NCBI GenBank assembly: GCA_019925095.2
Contig: CM034394.1
Location: 23,422,272-23,486,271, forward strand
Source: Dendrolimus kikuchii
Taxonomy: Eukaryota > Arthropoda > Insecta > Lepidoptera > Lasiocampidae
DNA: 64,000 bases
Direction of reading: 5' to 3'
Positions 21,146 through 32,925 of the stretch are shown here, in pieces. The position numbers and the translations under genes are program-made. The notes beneath the pieces were generated by a model, which made no database searches, had not been told where the DNA came from, and saw nothing but the letters and a program-made list of their open reading frames with translations. Numbering within the stretch: position 1 is the first letter of the stretch; each line of letters opens with the position of its first letter.

Positions 21146-21877
21146 TTTTTATTATTATACTTTTTGTTTAATTCTAATAATGTGTATGTCGTTTATTTTC
21201 AGTATTTATGTTTTATTTAATTTGTAGTTCATTTTTTATATAAACTGTTTTTTATATACAAGATGATTTTTAGAGTAGTTTCTGTTTAAATATTTAAAAA
21301 CTGCCAGTCTTTGGTTATGAATACGTAAGCTAAAAAGCAGGAAGTCATTCCGCGAATTGCAGTACTGTACTGAGTTTACTAGAAAATCTTAATAAATAAG
21401 GTTTTTATAATAAATATTATGATGGCTAACAATATTTAACTTGTGAGATAAAAGCTTGAGATTCATATTCCAGAATGAAAAGAAGAAAAATTGCATAACT
21501 TCTGAATAAAAATAAAGAATCGGAAAACTGTAATGTCACACAGCTTTTTGACACCTTATACATACGAAAATATTTATTACTATGCACTAATTCCCATTTC
21601 AAGCGTTACTTTATATCTTACATTCAAAATTGAAATAAAATAAAACACAGTGATAATGCTAAAAATGTTATTACCTCTCGTACTATTATCCCGTTGCTAC
21701 GTGCAATAGAGCATTAAACACGTTTAATTATTATTTCGTAATTTCATTTAGATAGACAACGTTTAGTTGTAAATGCATATTTCTTGAAAATAAATGGCTG
21801 CTGGAAGCTAATGACTATGAAAACGTTGCTGATAACAGTAATTCAACATAATTTTCTAATATTATTCATTTTAATAA

Positions 21878-22168
21878 AGTTGTGGTAGCGTAACGGCTAA
21901 CGCACGTGTTCCCAACTCAAAGGGCCCGGGTTCGATCCTGGCCGGAACGCGTGCACCACTTAGGCAGTTTTCTGACCTAATGTGCATATTGTTACAATTA
22001 CTACGTACTAACAACTAAATAAATATCGTGATGCAACCTGCACACCGAGATAACCGATGTATCCAACCTGCCAGGCCGCCTTGGACAAGCATGGTGGGTA
22101 TACTGTCCGTTCCCGTATAGTGGGAGACCCGAGCCCAGCAGTGGGACGTTTATGGGCTGTTATTATTA
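21878..22168 (+). mobile_element. SINE-C (tRNA-derived)
   Basis: Box A 'tagcgtaacgg' (21886-21896) and box B 'ggttcgatcc' (21929-21938) are 32 bases apart, as in tRNA genes. The body includes 'cagttttctgacctaatgtg', then 'gagcccagcagtgggacgtt', then a (TTA)n tail. The same body seeds the 366 bp array at 5309. It is not a functional tRNA because no cloverleaf acceptor pairing was seen. Confidence 0.75.
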
Positions 22169-22751
22169 TTATATTGCTGAACGTATACCAAGCACAACTT
22201 CAGTCCTGCATGGAGTACTGTTTTTTTCTTTGGGACGGCTCAGACAAATACCAGTTGGAGGCGTTGAAATCAATTGAGAAAAGAGCCAGGAAGCTGGTCG
22301 ACAATCACCATCTTTTTTTATGCTCAGAGTTCAGAGTTTAGAGCATAGACGCAAGGTCGCGGGGCTAACTGTTTTCTATCGGATACATTTCGGGGAGTGT
22401 TCCTTAGAACTGCCCGAGCTGATTCCTCTATCCCCATTTTACCATCGGACTACCAGACGCACCGTTTTGCGCCACCGTTACATAGTGGAAACATCACCGG
22501 TTAGAACCAAGCGTTTCGCTTCATCATTTCTGGTGCGCACTGCCGAAGAGTGGAGTAAATTGCCGGAGTCTGTTTTTTCTGATGAATACAATCCTGTAGT
22601 CTTCAAGTCGCGAGTGAATTGGTATCTTCTGGGTGTGTGCTCCATCCTAGACGGCGTCATCACTCAACATCAGATGAGACAGTGGTCATACGCAAACCTA
22701 TATATCCATTTAAAAAAATTGTCTGATTATTACATTTGTTTGTGGTATTAA
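22169..22751 (+). pseudogene. Jockey-type LINE carboxy terminus, frameshifted
   Basis: The first frame reads QLQSCMEYCFFLWDGSDKYQ then [15 protein letters not shown]. After a shift near 22325 the second reads [56 protein letters not shown] and [18 protein letters not shown]. These are standard post-catalytic motifs of Jockey-superfamily reverse transcriptases. No catalytic domain remains. The 3' UTR appears to continue to about 22930. Confidence 0.75.
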
Positions 22752-22844
22752 TCAGTGGCTGAAAGCCGTGAGACCCACGCTACCTTACTGCCTGTTCTCG
22801 AACAGTGGAAGCCATTCTGGAATCATCATCTTGATTACACCTTT

Positions 22845-22915
22845 TAAGGCCGGCTCGATCGGTGTGATACTACGCAAATACTGAGTATCAGCGTCCAACG
22901 GTTAGGGGACATCCA
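22845..22915 (+). repeat. LINE 3' UTR word shared with 62500
   Basis: 'gatcggtgtgatactacgc' and 'aacggttagg' match 62497-62560. Probably the 3' untranslated part of the preceding LINE type. Confidence 0.45.
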
Positions 22916-23215
22916 CAAATTACGTCATACGAATTTCATAATTTTTTGACCCCTCCTCCGTCCTTGTCACGGCTGGCCACATTCGTAAGACTCCTCCCTT
23001 TCTAATGTGACATCATTATTATGCAATTTAACATCAAGAAATTATTAAATTAAAACAGCAATTAGGTTGATTTCAATTTAAATTATTTACTAATCATTTA
23101 AACAGTGTTCATACAGATAGTTGGAAATATTTTGAAGTTTGTCGTTTATAGTGCAAATTTCGTGTTAAATATATTAGATTTTAAAATGTGACGTCACGAT
23201 AATTAGTAGACGTCG
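22916..23215. repeat. Possible terminal-repeat element, unclassified
   Basis: The left side has 'aaattacgtcatacgaattt' and 'gacccctcctccgtccttgt'. The right side has 'gtgacgtcacgataatt'. The left motif resembles a widespread insect repeat, but I could not define exact ends. Confidence 0.3.
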
Positions 23216-23220
23216 AGCCC

Positions 23221-23868
23221 CCTTACGAGTTGCAGAACTCGATTCAAAATTCCGTTAGAATTACTACAGAATTTATTAGAACTATACAAACACGTTTAAC
23301 ACAGGTACAAATATAGGTATAACTGAACACAATCAGTTCAAACGTAATGCACCATTCAATAACACGCGCAAAGTCCGTCACTAAATAGATTACCGAATGT
23401 ACACAAGTCTTGCTTCGCGGCTGGTTATCGCTCGACTGCCGATCTCTCCATTGGGGCATTGCTTTATACTGCACCGATTTAATATGTCTGCCCGACCGTG
23501 TAGACCGAATTTCTTAAAATCTGTTCGACCCACCTGGCTAACGACCGCCGTAAAAGATTACAATACACAATGGGCTGTTTTCTAATCATACATTTTAAAC
23601 ACAAAACGTAGCCAGCCTTCTGGGCACCTTACCCATAGAAGACGGTGATCTAGGCTCAGTATTCTACTTATAGTCTTGAGAGACTATGAGTAGAATACAA
23701 TACAAATAACCTAAGTTTTCTTGTATTGTATTAGATTATATGTAATTATACACTTGTAGTAAAAAAACGCAAAATAAACAAAAGAAGTCCAAACGCGGAA
23801 AGGTAATAAAGTGTGCTTTTATGGTATGCAGGTGTGAATCCACTTTTGTCGGCGTATAGGTCGTAACA
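23221..23868 (-). mobile_element. Solo LTR 2, interrupted by a retroposon
   Basis: Read on the minus strand it starts TGTTACGACC (23868) and ends at a degraded 'ctcgtaagg' (23221). LTR sequence stops at 23605 and resumes at 23765 in register, so about 160 bp was inserted. It has the same family signature as the other LTRs. Confidence 0.75.
23605..23767 (+). pseudogene. GN-motif retroelement insertion inside LTR 2
   Basis: [20 protein letters not shown] then YL-stop (stop at 23671-23673), a roughly 90-base 3' UTR and a poly-A run. The flanking 9-mers 'aaacacaaa' and 'aaacgcaaa' (23597-23605, 23765-23773) look like a target duplication with one change. This shows the GN-motif family moves by retroposition with an A tail. 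Confidence 0.6.
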
Positions 23869-23894
23869 ATATAATCAAGAACATGAATATACAA

Positions 23895-23975
23895 GTACAA
23901 TCGGCGGTCTTATCGCTAATGGCGATTTCTTCCAGACAACCTTTGGATGGAGTATAAGAGGGACAACAAAAGTCG
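23895..23975 (-). repeat. CR1-like 3' UTR fragment
   Basis: 'cggcggtcttatcgctaatg' and 'tcttccagacaacctttgg' match the minus-strand LINE tail at 45980-46010. Confidence 0.45.
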
Positions 23976-24385
23976 TTAGTTGCTAATTCAGCATTAGTAC
24001 AATAATTAAATTGCAAACCGTTAATATCACAAAATTACATTTACAACAAATTAATCGTAAAATTGCTAAATACCCCCAAAAGTTTCTTCGTTACAAATTT
24101 TAATGCATATTATACAAACGATTATTTAATACAGTTTTCATTATGAACCTTATGGTAATAGAAATAAGGTTGAAGATTGAGCTAAAAGTGCCTTAGGTTA
24201 ACTAAAAAGCTATTACAACATGGCAAATAGACCAGTTAATGACTTTCGCTATAATTATTGAAATGAAATCGTCTGAGAGTTGGTTTTACATCTGACTTCA
24301 AAAGGGAAATATATTGAAGTGGTAGGAAGCGTGTTTTTAATTCCAGTTAGAATTATGTTTTTCAGGAAGTTGATTAAGTAATCTG

Positions 24386-24515
24386 CAGACAAACACACAC
24401 ATTGTATATCTCGAAGCTAAGCAAGTTACTTGTGTTATGGGTAATGTACAATGAACCTCTTTGGATCAGATCCCAGACACCCAGTGAGGTCTCGGCAAGT
24501 AACGTTAAATTACAA
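24386..24515 (-). mobile_element. SINE-B copy 2, 3' half
   Basis: Contains 'cagacaaacacacacattgt', 'cgaagctaagcaagttac' and 'cccagacacccagtgagg'. The tRNA-like head is missing. 24516-24864 holds nothing else. Confidence 0.7.
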
Positions 24516-24864
24516 ACGGGGGGTGTTTGTTGAGTGAATAAATTGTTATTAGGAAAACAACGACAGGAATTGATGAACCGATTTTGACATAATCTCGTGT
24601 CGTGCTTCGGCTAGAGGGGAAGATAAATAAAATACGAGTATATCAATACAATTTTAGGTTATTTATTATAATTTCTCGTATGACCTTTTGAGACTAGGGT
24701 AAGTGGTTACAATCATTCACACTAATCCAGCTTCTTTCCTCTAAATTTCAACACAATTTTGGTTCGATAAACTTCTTTACCTTAGTCGGCAGAGCATTAA
24801 GTTTAGGGTATGTGGGGAAGCCTAGGCAAACCTAATAAAAAAGCAGGCTGTCACAGGCTAATTA

Positions 24865-25101
24865 TTTGCCAGGTGGTAGGGCATTTGTTCGACTGGATGG
24901 CGACCACCCCTGGTCTAATGCATGTCGCCATAACAATTTTGAGTTGTGTTCCGGCATTAGTGACCAGGTTCCAGTCTCCCTGAAGAGAGCAGCAGCGCAT
25001 TTGTAGCACCTTTAGTGTTGCAAATGTCCATAGGCGATGGTACCCGCTTTCCATCAAGTGGGCCGACTGCCTGTCTGTTAAACTCGTGCTATAAAAAAAA
25101 A
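24865..25101 (+). mobile_element. SINE-A copy 9, short class
   Basis: Begins at 'gccaggtggtagggcatttg', the start point shared by the short class, and ends 'actcgtgctataaaaaaaa'. Confidence 0.75.
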
Positions 25102-25157
25102 TTACAATTGTTTGTATTTTGAATTTTGCAATCTTACCGCATATTTTGAAACAAAAG

Positions 25158-25460
25158 CCGGTGCCCGATCGGGTTATGAGTTGCTATTTCATCCAATACG
25201 CGTAAAAAGCCGCCGAACGTAAGAGATAGTAGTATAGTAATAATATATGCACGAATAAAAAATGTAAGCAGCAATAAATTCATGGCACTTTCGACCTTTT
25301 ACTCGCTAGTTATTTTAAGAGACATTCGTAATAATATGTTTGAACAGAACGCATAAACGCCAAGGAATGCATAGCGCTTTCGACCTTTTTAGCCGCTAGT
25401 CCCTAGTTTCTTAAAGGTAGGCTCCATAGTGTACCATTGCCCACGCCACTGATTCCTACT
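25158..25460 (+). repeat. Repeat E copy 1
   Basis: 'gggttatgagttgctatttc', 'aattcatggcactttcgacc' and 'ttagccgctagtccctagtt' align in order with 40386-40691 over about 300 bp. Inside, 'catggc.ctttcgacctttt' occurs twice, so the unit may itself be a dimer. Class unknown. 25461-26142 holds nothing recognised. Confidence 0.65.
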
Positions 25461-26142
25461 ATATTTCATCTACATAATCAAAGAAGGTAGTTTCCAAAAA
25501 AATACTGAAATTTACAAATATACAGACGGACATGATGTCTATATAACGGTTTCATTTTCGCCTGAATGGCTTCGAAACATTAAACGTGCATGTATTTTCC
25601 TTACACATTCAGTCCTTAGTATAAATTAAATGCGAATACTTTATGCACATGCAATATAGTTATCATCGATATGAATCGGGTTGTTGACGTCGATTTTGCA
25701 GCAGTTCCTTTGCACACGCTGCAATTTACTGCTATTAATATATATTACAGACCAATAAACAGACAAGTCACTTCTTACACTGAAAACTCGTATAAATAAA
25801 TTCCCAGCTCTAACTTTTTACTGTGCTCCAAAGCCCAAACAGAAGTAGAAAAAATATAAAATAGGCCAGCCTTATAACTAAAAAGCGATATCTTGCAGGC
25901 AGCCAAGTTTATTTCGCTCCATTGTATTGTAAGAGCTTCCAACGAAGTCATTAATGTAGACTATCTTGAAGTTTCAAGATTAATGTCAATATTAAATTGC
26001 CTTCCACTCTTATTAAATAGAAAGGAAAAGAAGTTAGAAATAAGTTAATGCTTTGCCGGTTTATCTTATTGAACAACATTCGTTTCTGATATGATTGCTG
26101 GTAATAAAAATATTAGTACATTTTCCGTTATTTTGCTATGGT

Positions 26143-26240
26143 CTGGGTTTCTGGGGTCGGCCCCAGAGTGGACCGTTGTATATTACCCATAACACAAGCA
26201 TAACTTGCTTAGCATGGGGATACACAATGTGCAAGTTGGT
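26143..26240 (+). mobile_element. SINE-B copy 3, 5'-truncated
   Basis: Contains 'cggccccagagtggaccgtt', 'acccataacacaagc' and 'gggatacacaatgtg'. The head with box A and box B is lost. Confidence 0.65.
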
Positions 26241-26499
26241 GTGCTAAATAGTTAGCTGAATAACATTTATACTGACTTAAAATTCGAAGGAATGCCAATA
26301 CTGACTTCATACTGGCATCGTGTAGATTGATTTGAAGGCAGTACACCGCTACTAAGTCAGTGCTGACTTAGTCTCATTGTTTATTCCAGGTGGAATGTTT
26401 TAAAGTCAGTCCATCTCCAAGTCAGTAGTTGGATCAATGTAAATCAACCTTAATGCTTACTGGCCATATTCTAACAAGCAACGTTAATAATAATAATAG

Positions 26500-26900
26500 T
26501 AATAATGTAGATCGCTAGAGCTAAGACTCAAACTCCAGGGGTGGAAGTGATAAATGGCCTAACCTCGGAAGTAGCTTCGATAAACCTGCAGCCCACCTCT
26601 CGGCACCCCTTAGCCACTCGTACCCATGTTTCCCCTCGCCGATCTTGTACGGCATTTTTTGACGCCCATGCAGGGAGTGGCGAGTCACCTTCTGCCCGTT
26701 TTTCCATGCTTCCTGAACATTGCGACAGACAGACGCTATAGTCCCCATAGCTCAAGTCCCTAGTTCCTCTGGCAGTACATCTCAATAACCCGGTATCTTT
26801 TATTCTCATTTCCTACAATAGTCCTACACTGACCGGGGCTTGTTCTTGGCTACATTTAGATATAGACAGGGATTATCGCCGGTCAGTGTCACGCCACATT
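26500..26900. other. GC-richer stretch, unclassified
   Basis: 26530-26760 is markedly GC-richer than its neighbours, with open frames on both strands (up to 93 codons on the minus strand). I recognise no protein domain. A transposon 5' region is more likely than an exon. 26901-27358 holds nothing seen. Confidence 0.3.
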
Positions 26901-27371
26901 TACATTAAATTTGTCAAGGGGCCTCTACGTGTTGGCTTTAAGGACATACAGTAATTTACTCAAAGAAGCAATCGCCTGGTAGGTAAAATTCAGAAAAGCA
27001 AGTAAAACACCTCTTCGTAAATCATCTATGGGTTTTACCCATTACACCGGGCAAAGAGCGTAACAGCTCGCGTTCTTCGCAAACTTGAAACTTCAGCAAA
27101 CTTACTTTAGAACTCATTGGAACTCTTATTGCGCAGACATAGAGTTCACTTTCTAATAACCAAGTGTAAGGATAATATGTTCTGTGTAACATGAAGTACT
27201 TTGACATTCGCAATTGATAACATCTTTGTTGAGAACATGGTGTGTTCCAACTCCCTGATTTCAAACGACAATATGTGAATAACTTTATTTTGTTTTCCTA
27301 ATAGAGTGTTGCTTCCAATATATTTCAGTCAATTGACTCAATCGATAAATGAAAATGCACATTGTAATATA

Positions 27372-27698
27372 CATATATACATACATACATAACTTCACGC
27401 CAGTTCCCTTGCGGGGTAGGCACGAACAACAGAGTGCCATTTAGGCTTATTCTTACACACCTCACTTGCCTCTTTGACATTCATAACTCTTGTCATGCAA
27501 GCTCGTCTGTTCTTAAGGCTCCTGACATCACCTTCTGCTAGTACACGATCAATTTGATCATGGAAGGTGTGTCGTGGCCTTCCACGACTTCTGCATCCAT
27601 CCACTTTTGCATTGTATATCTGTTTAGTCATTCTTTCATCATGCATTCTTTCCACATGCCCGAACCACCGGAGCATTCCTTTCCTTACCTTAACCCCG
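27372..27698 (-). pseudogene. LINE-A copy f with 13 bp target duplication
   Basis: Flanked by 'acattgtaatata' (27359-27371 and 27699-27711). The frame from LRWFGHVERMHDERM to YPARELA is open for 93 codons. Confidence 0.92.
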
Positions 27699-27969
27699 AC
27701 ATTGTAATATAAAAGCTAAATAAGTTATGATTTTGTTTAAGGGTCTACCAGCTACCTAAATGGAGTCGCCATCTAGCCCGCGCACTACTACGTTATTGAA
27801 AATGTAAATTCACAAAATTTACTTACGAGAAATCTTTTGTAGCAGCGAGAGGTAGCGGTTAAATGATATTTCAGATGGCAGAAAGTGGTATTCAATGTCG
27901 AGTGCTGACGTGAAGAAGAAAACCTATTTATTTTGGAAACGGTAACCTTAAGTACAAATATATTTTTAT

Positions 27970-28278
27970 TTATTGCAGGAGTTCAGCAGACAGGCAGACG
28001 GCCCCCACTTGATGGAAAGCGGTTACCATCGCCTATGGACATTTGCAACACCAAAGGTGCTACAAATGCGCTGCTGCTTTCTTAAGGGAGACTAGAACCT
28101 GGTCACTAATGCCGGAACACAACTCAAGGTTGTTATGGCGACATGCTTTAGACCAGGGGTGGTACCCATCCAGTGAGGCAAATGCCCTACCACCTGGCTG
28201 TGGGTTGTTTTGTCGCCTCTTACGACAGGCCGCCTGGCCGCAGGAAATTGTATTCTTTCTCCGTTCCTGCACTGATAA
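27970..28278 (-). mobile_element. SINE-A copy 10, full length
   Basis: Runs from the T-rich end with 'ttgcaggagttcagcagac' to 'ctgcactgataat' (a one-base change in the head). Well preserved. Confidence 0.78.
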
Positions 28279-28362
28279 TATTAACAAGTCGTACAGCTAG
28301 TACAATATATAGCACAATGTGTGGGCGAGATGGCTGATGTGCGGGCGAGATAGAGCAACTAT

Positions 28363-28722
28363 GTGTTGCTGGGAAGTTTCGTTCGTCGTTTCTTCTCTCC
28401 CAGCCATAACACGTTGCGAAACTGTAGTAAGATAATGTAGGCCGCCTAGAACCGCCGATCCCGATCCGCCGGGATCCTTCCCCTCGGGCTTTATATTACC
28501 CGTTGGCCGTTCACAGTTAGGGCATTCTGTCGCCCTATAGTGGGCATCATTAGATTAATCCTCCTCTCATGGCAACAGCCCAGGCGAGGTAAAACTCCCT
28601 CGAGCAAGTTGCCTCCCGGGCTCGAGCGCCTTCGCCTCGTGAAGGCGCTCGCCCCGAAAACCCCGGTAAAGTTGTGAGGTCTTCGGACCAACAACATAAA
28701 GTCAAGTCCAATAAGAAAAACA
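28363..28722 (-). repeat. Repeat F copy 1
   Basis: 'gtgttgctgggaagtttcgt', 'gggatccttcccct', 'tggcaacagcccaggcgagg' and 'aaagtcaagtccaataa' are shared in order with 51152-51492. The first 60 bases, read on the minus strand, resemble the core in the Penelope-like fragment at 57740. GC content is well above the window average. Confidence 0.7.
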
Positions 28723-28744
28723 AGCACCCAAAGTCCAATTAATA

Positions 28745-29025
28745 ATAAAATTTTGAAGCTTTACTGAATCCAAAACAAACAAAATCTTGAAAATCGGTTA
28801 AGAAACAAAAAAGTTATGGCTGAAAATATAGAAAAAAAAAATTTACACGACGAATTGAAAACCTCTGTCTTTCTGGATACTGCGTCTAATCTCTGAAACG
28901 GCTGGACCGATTTTGATGGGACTTTCACTGGCAGATAGCTGACGTTATAAGGAGTAACTCAGGCTACTCTTTTCAAGGTTGCTCGAAAAAAATGCCACAC
29001 GGACGAAGTTTCGGGCACAGCTAAT
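28745..29025 (+). repeat. Lepidopteran tail repeat
   Basis: 'aacggctggaccgattttga', 'cactggcagatagctgacgt' and 'gaagtttcgggcacagctaa' form the familiar plus-strand order, related to 55345-55480. 29026-29430 holds nothing else recognised. Confidence 0.55.
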
Positions 29026-29430
29026 TCTTTATAAAAAATGACCATGAAAAGAAGAAATAAAACCACTTTTGTGCCATCTGGTGTGGCGCGCAGTATATTA
29101 AATAAGTTCTTAAGATTTCCCAAGGTATATTTCGGTCTAAACATTTCGCTTTAAACAACAATGTTAACTAAAACCTCAAAAATAGCCGTGAAGCCGCAAA
29201 AGCCAAATTTCTAAATCCACCTCCTCGCGGCCAGATGTTTTGAAATCCCCTCAAAAGATTTAATTAAAGAAACTTTCGTCGTTGACGAAGTTGTTGCTTA
29301 AGTTATTACATTTTGTTTCGCTCGTGACACTTGCTACAAATGTCACAGGGACATATAATAATTATAAGTCAGATGTTATGTTATTGATAATTGTTTCAGC
29401 ATGTTTTATTTTTATAGCAAGATATTCATA

Positions 29431-30097
29431 TCTATACTAATATATAAAGAAAATATATTTTTATCCGTGCAGGAACGGAGAAAGAATACAATTTCCTGCG
29501 GCCCGGCGGCCTGTCGTAAGAGGCGACTAAACAACCCACAGCCAAGTGGTAGAGTATTTGCTCGACTGGATGGCGACCACCCCTGGTCTAGAGTATGCCG
29601 CCATAACAACCTTGTGTTGTGATCCGGCATTAGTGACCAGGTTCCAGTCTCCCTTAAGAGAGCAGCAGCGCATTTGTAGCACCTTTGTTGTTGCAAATGT
29701 CCATAGGCGATGGTAACCTCTTTCCATCTAGTGGGCCGTCTGCCTGTCTGCTGAACTCCTGCAATAAAAAAAAAAATAAAAAAAAAATAAAGCTTAAGAG
29801 TTTGTTTGCTTGAACGCGCTAATCTCAGGAACTACTAGTCTGATACGAAAAGTTCCTTCAGTGTTAGATAGCCCATTTATCTAGGAAGGCTATAGGCTAT
29901 ATATTATCACGCTACGACCAATAGGAGCGGAGCACCAATGAAGAATGTTTCAAAATCGGGGTTTTTTTTTCCTTTTGAGAGCTTCCGCTGCGTGCGCTGC
30001 GTAAACGGTTAAAGTTTCGCAAAAATCATGTGTGACAGAAGTTAACGTTAGTCCAAAATAACTATTCCCCGCAGACGAAGTCGCGGGCAGAAGCTAA
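29431..30097 (+). mobile_element. Helitron-like element split by SINE-A
   Basis: Starts TCTATACTAATATATAAAG after an A and ends 'gcgggcagaagctaa' before a T (CTAA fits CTRR). The interior resumes at 29790 with 'cttaagagtttgtttgcttg'. Without the SINE the element is about 320 bp and non-coding. Confidence 0.65.
29448..29789 (+). mobile_element. SINE-A copy 11 inside the Helitron-like element
   Basis: Full-length copy whose A-rich tail ends 'aataaag', matching the 'ataaag' left of the insertion (29445-29450 region). This is a likely 6-base target duplication. Confidence 0.75.
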
Positions 30098-30139
30098 TAA
30101 CAAACTATAAGAAAATTATAATATATTTGTTTTTTTATT

Positions 30140-30413
30140 ATTCTATATTGTAAGAGTGCAGCAGACAGGCTGACGTTCCCACTTTGTGGAAGGCGGTTAC
30201 CATCCCCTAAAGACATTTACAACACCAAAGAACCTGGTCACTAATACCAGAACACAACACAAGGTTGTTATGGCAAACTCCAGACCAAGGGTGGTCGCCA
30301 TCCAGTCGGGCAAACACCCTGCCACCTGTCTGTGGGTTATTTTATTGCCTCTTACGACAGGCCGCCCGGCCGCAGGAAATTTTATTCTTTCTCCGTTCCT
30401 ACACGGATAAAAT
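30140..30413 (-). mobile_element. SINE-A copy 12 with internal deletion
   Basis: About 40 bases are missing between 'acaacaccaaag' and 'aacctggtcactaatacc'. The head reads 'cctacacggataaaat'. Confidence 0.72.
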
Positions 30414-30541
30414 ATTGAAAAATTTGATTTAAAAAAAGGAATTTAATAATACAAGACCACACAAAAAACTATATACAATAAAGACATTATACATGTATCT
30501 ATATCATTTACTTTAAATTTAATTATTTAGTTTATATAATA

Positions 30542-31502
30542 CTAGAGTTTACCCCGCGGCTGCGCCGCGGGTTAACCTCTAGTTCCTGCTTCTTGTTTAA
30601 AGAGCAGGCGTTAATACAGGTTACAATGTACACCATTTTTATGTTAGTGCCATTTGCACCCGAAAAATTCACTTCATTTTATATCGCAAACTCGATGCTT
30701 GATATATACTCATGCCGATCTCCTGGCATGAGTATATAAGTCCATTTTCGGCATTAAAACTACATTTAAACAAAATTACAATAAAAATGATGCAGTATTC
30801 CCAGTGTTTTCTGAAAACTTAACAGAAAGACATATCGAGTTACTATCGCATTTTTATAGACGATAAATTTTTAAATCTATGAACTTGAGAAATTATTGGT
30901 CTCATCCAAACTTTCATCCTGTATTACAAACAGTCCTAGTTTTATTTATCTATCCCCCGTCAATGAAAACTACAAAAATGACAAAAGGGACAAAATCAGC
31001 AAAAAGACAAAAAGAGCAACATGGACAAAAAGGACAAAAAAGAGCAAAAGAGCAAAAGAGAAAAAGAGCAAAAGAGCAAAAGAGCAAGAGCAAAAAGGAC
31101 AAAATAACCAAAATGATGAAAATGGCAAATCATAAAACCAACCAAAGCCTGTCCCACTTTTGGGATAATCTTTACATTAATCTATCCCAAAATCTATCCC
31201 ATTATCCGGGATGAAAAATATCCCTTGTCCACCCTCGGTATGAAAATTACATATATACCGATTTTCAGCCAAATCGTCTCAGTAGTTTTTCCGTAAAAGC
31301 ATAACAAACAAAACAGACAAATATATTTTTATCCCGGAAACTATCCCATTTTTCGGGATAAAACGTATCCTATGTTCATCCTCGGCATCGAAAATATATA
31401 TATACTGAGTTTCAGCCAAATCGGTCCAGTAGTTTTTCCGTGAAAACAGAACAGACAGACAGACAGACACGAGTTACTTTCGCATTTATAATATTAATAG
31501 GA
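30542..31502 (-). mobile_element. Helitron-like or tail-repeat element, ~960 bp
   Basis: The left end CTAG (30542-30545) begins a 20 bp-armed palindrome (30541-30560 with 30564-30583, two mismatches). The right end is the usual 'cgcatttataatattaatag'. Inside lie a perfect 14 bp hairpin (30703-30716 with 30725-30738), a purine tract (30966-31100) and a tail unit present twice (about 31190-31320 and 31335-31470). Confidence 0.5.
30966..31100 (+). repeat. A/G-rich low-complexity tract
   Basis: Repeated words such as 'gagcaaaa' and 'gacaaaaag' leave Lys/Glu-rich open frames in more than one frame. Not a real protein. Confidence 0.85.
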
Positions 31503-31504
31503 AT

Positions 31505-31650
31505 TTTCTAAGTTTTCGTGACTTGTATACAACGGATGTCTTATATAAACATCGAATATTTTTTGTATCTTTGTATAAACGTCGGAATAACAAAAATCAA
31601 ATAAATTACCGCGCCTAAAACCGTTAAAAAGTAGTTTTATTATATTTAGT
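31505..31650. mobile_element. Penelope-like fragment P1 (inverted halves)
   Basis: 'tctaagttttcgtgacttgt' is the plus-strand start word of family P. 'aacgtcggaataacaaaaat' and 'ccgttaaaaagtagttttat' are the same family on the minus strand 50 bases later. 31651-32364 holds nothing else recognised. Confidence 0.4.
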
Positions 31651-32376
31651 TTATGTTTATATTTTAGTACATTTAGTATATTAATACCGTAGTAGTATCT
31701 AAAAACATGTAATGAATTTATTTCTGAAATATCAAGGACGCAGTCAATCATAAGAAATTATAGTATACACAATGTAAGGGTAGTTGGGGACAGCAAAGAT
31801 GCCCGGGGCCAAAAGGGCCCTTCATTAGGGGACAAAGGTCCGCGCCACGGGGACAGCGGGGTTCTGATTAAACCCAAATCACGAGCCCTTTTTTGTTGCT
31901 CACTAATTACATTGTAGGGCAATATGGACACTGAGGAATGCGTGAAGGGTTCCTTGTGATGTTGAGCCTTTCTTGTCATTTCTTCATGCACGCAGTGATT
32001 TTCATAAGACAGAGATTGCCTGCAAAATATCGCTTTAAATAATAGTCCTTTGTTTAACATGAATTTAATCTAGTTTTTAAGAAATTGTTATTTTATTTAT
32101 GGTGATTAAGTTTTCGTTAATTCATTCAGTAAAAAAGAGTCTATATTTTACTTCATTTAGAAAGGAAATATAAATAATTATTATTATAAACTTATCATAT
32201 TTAATAAACTGCTAGAAAGGTTACAAGTTCAGCCTATAAATTTGTTTAAAAAGTCTCTTAAGAAAATTTTATTGGACAAAGTTTATTATACTGTTAATCA
32301 ATATGAGAATGAGAATCACAAAGACATGCCTAATAATATTTTGTAACTAGACATAATTTTAATACAATATTTTATA

Positions 32377-32519
32377 CATACATACATAACTTCACGCCAG
32401 TTCCCTTGCGGGGTAGGCACGAACAACAGAGCGCCATTCAGGCTTATTCTTACACACCTCACTTGTTTCTTTGACATTCATAACTCTTGTCATGTACGCT
32501 CGTCTGTATCAATATTTTA
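32377..32519 (-). pseudogene. LINE-A copy g, very short, 12 bp target duplication
   Basis: Only about 140 bp of the 3' end was inserted, flanked by 'caatattttata' (32365-32376 and 32520-32531). Confidence 0.9.
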
Positions 32520-32522
32520 TAT

Positions 32523-32528
<6 letters not shown>

Positions 32529-32582
<54 letters not shown>
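32529..32582. repeat. (TA)n microsatellite, left tract
   Basis: About 26 TA units after 'tatatcacaca'. Borders LINE-A copy h. Confidence 0.9.
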
Positions 32583-32918
<336 letters not shown>

Positions 32919-32925
32919 ATTGTTA

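Noticed and set aside
21886..21938. tRNA gene at the box A/box B pair, also at 6975-7024
   Set aside because: The promoter boxes are good, but no acceptor-stem pairing was seen, and the sequences continue into SINE bodies found at several loci.
26520..26810. Host gene exon on the minus strand (93 codons)
   Set aside because: No splice-site pattern, domain or codon signature is convincing. Kept only as an unclassified GC-rich stretch.
30879..31214. Lys-rich ORFs of 79-111 codons
   Set aside because: Low-complexity A/G tract that is open in several frames.
31758..32060. 100-codon minus-strand ORF with Pro/Arg-rich end
   Set aside because: The frame crosses a GC-rich low-complexity part with many GGGG/CCCC words. 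No domain was found and it is not repeated in the window.
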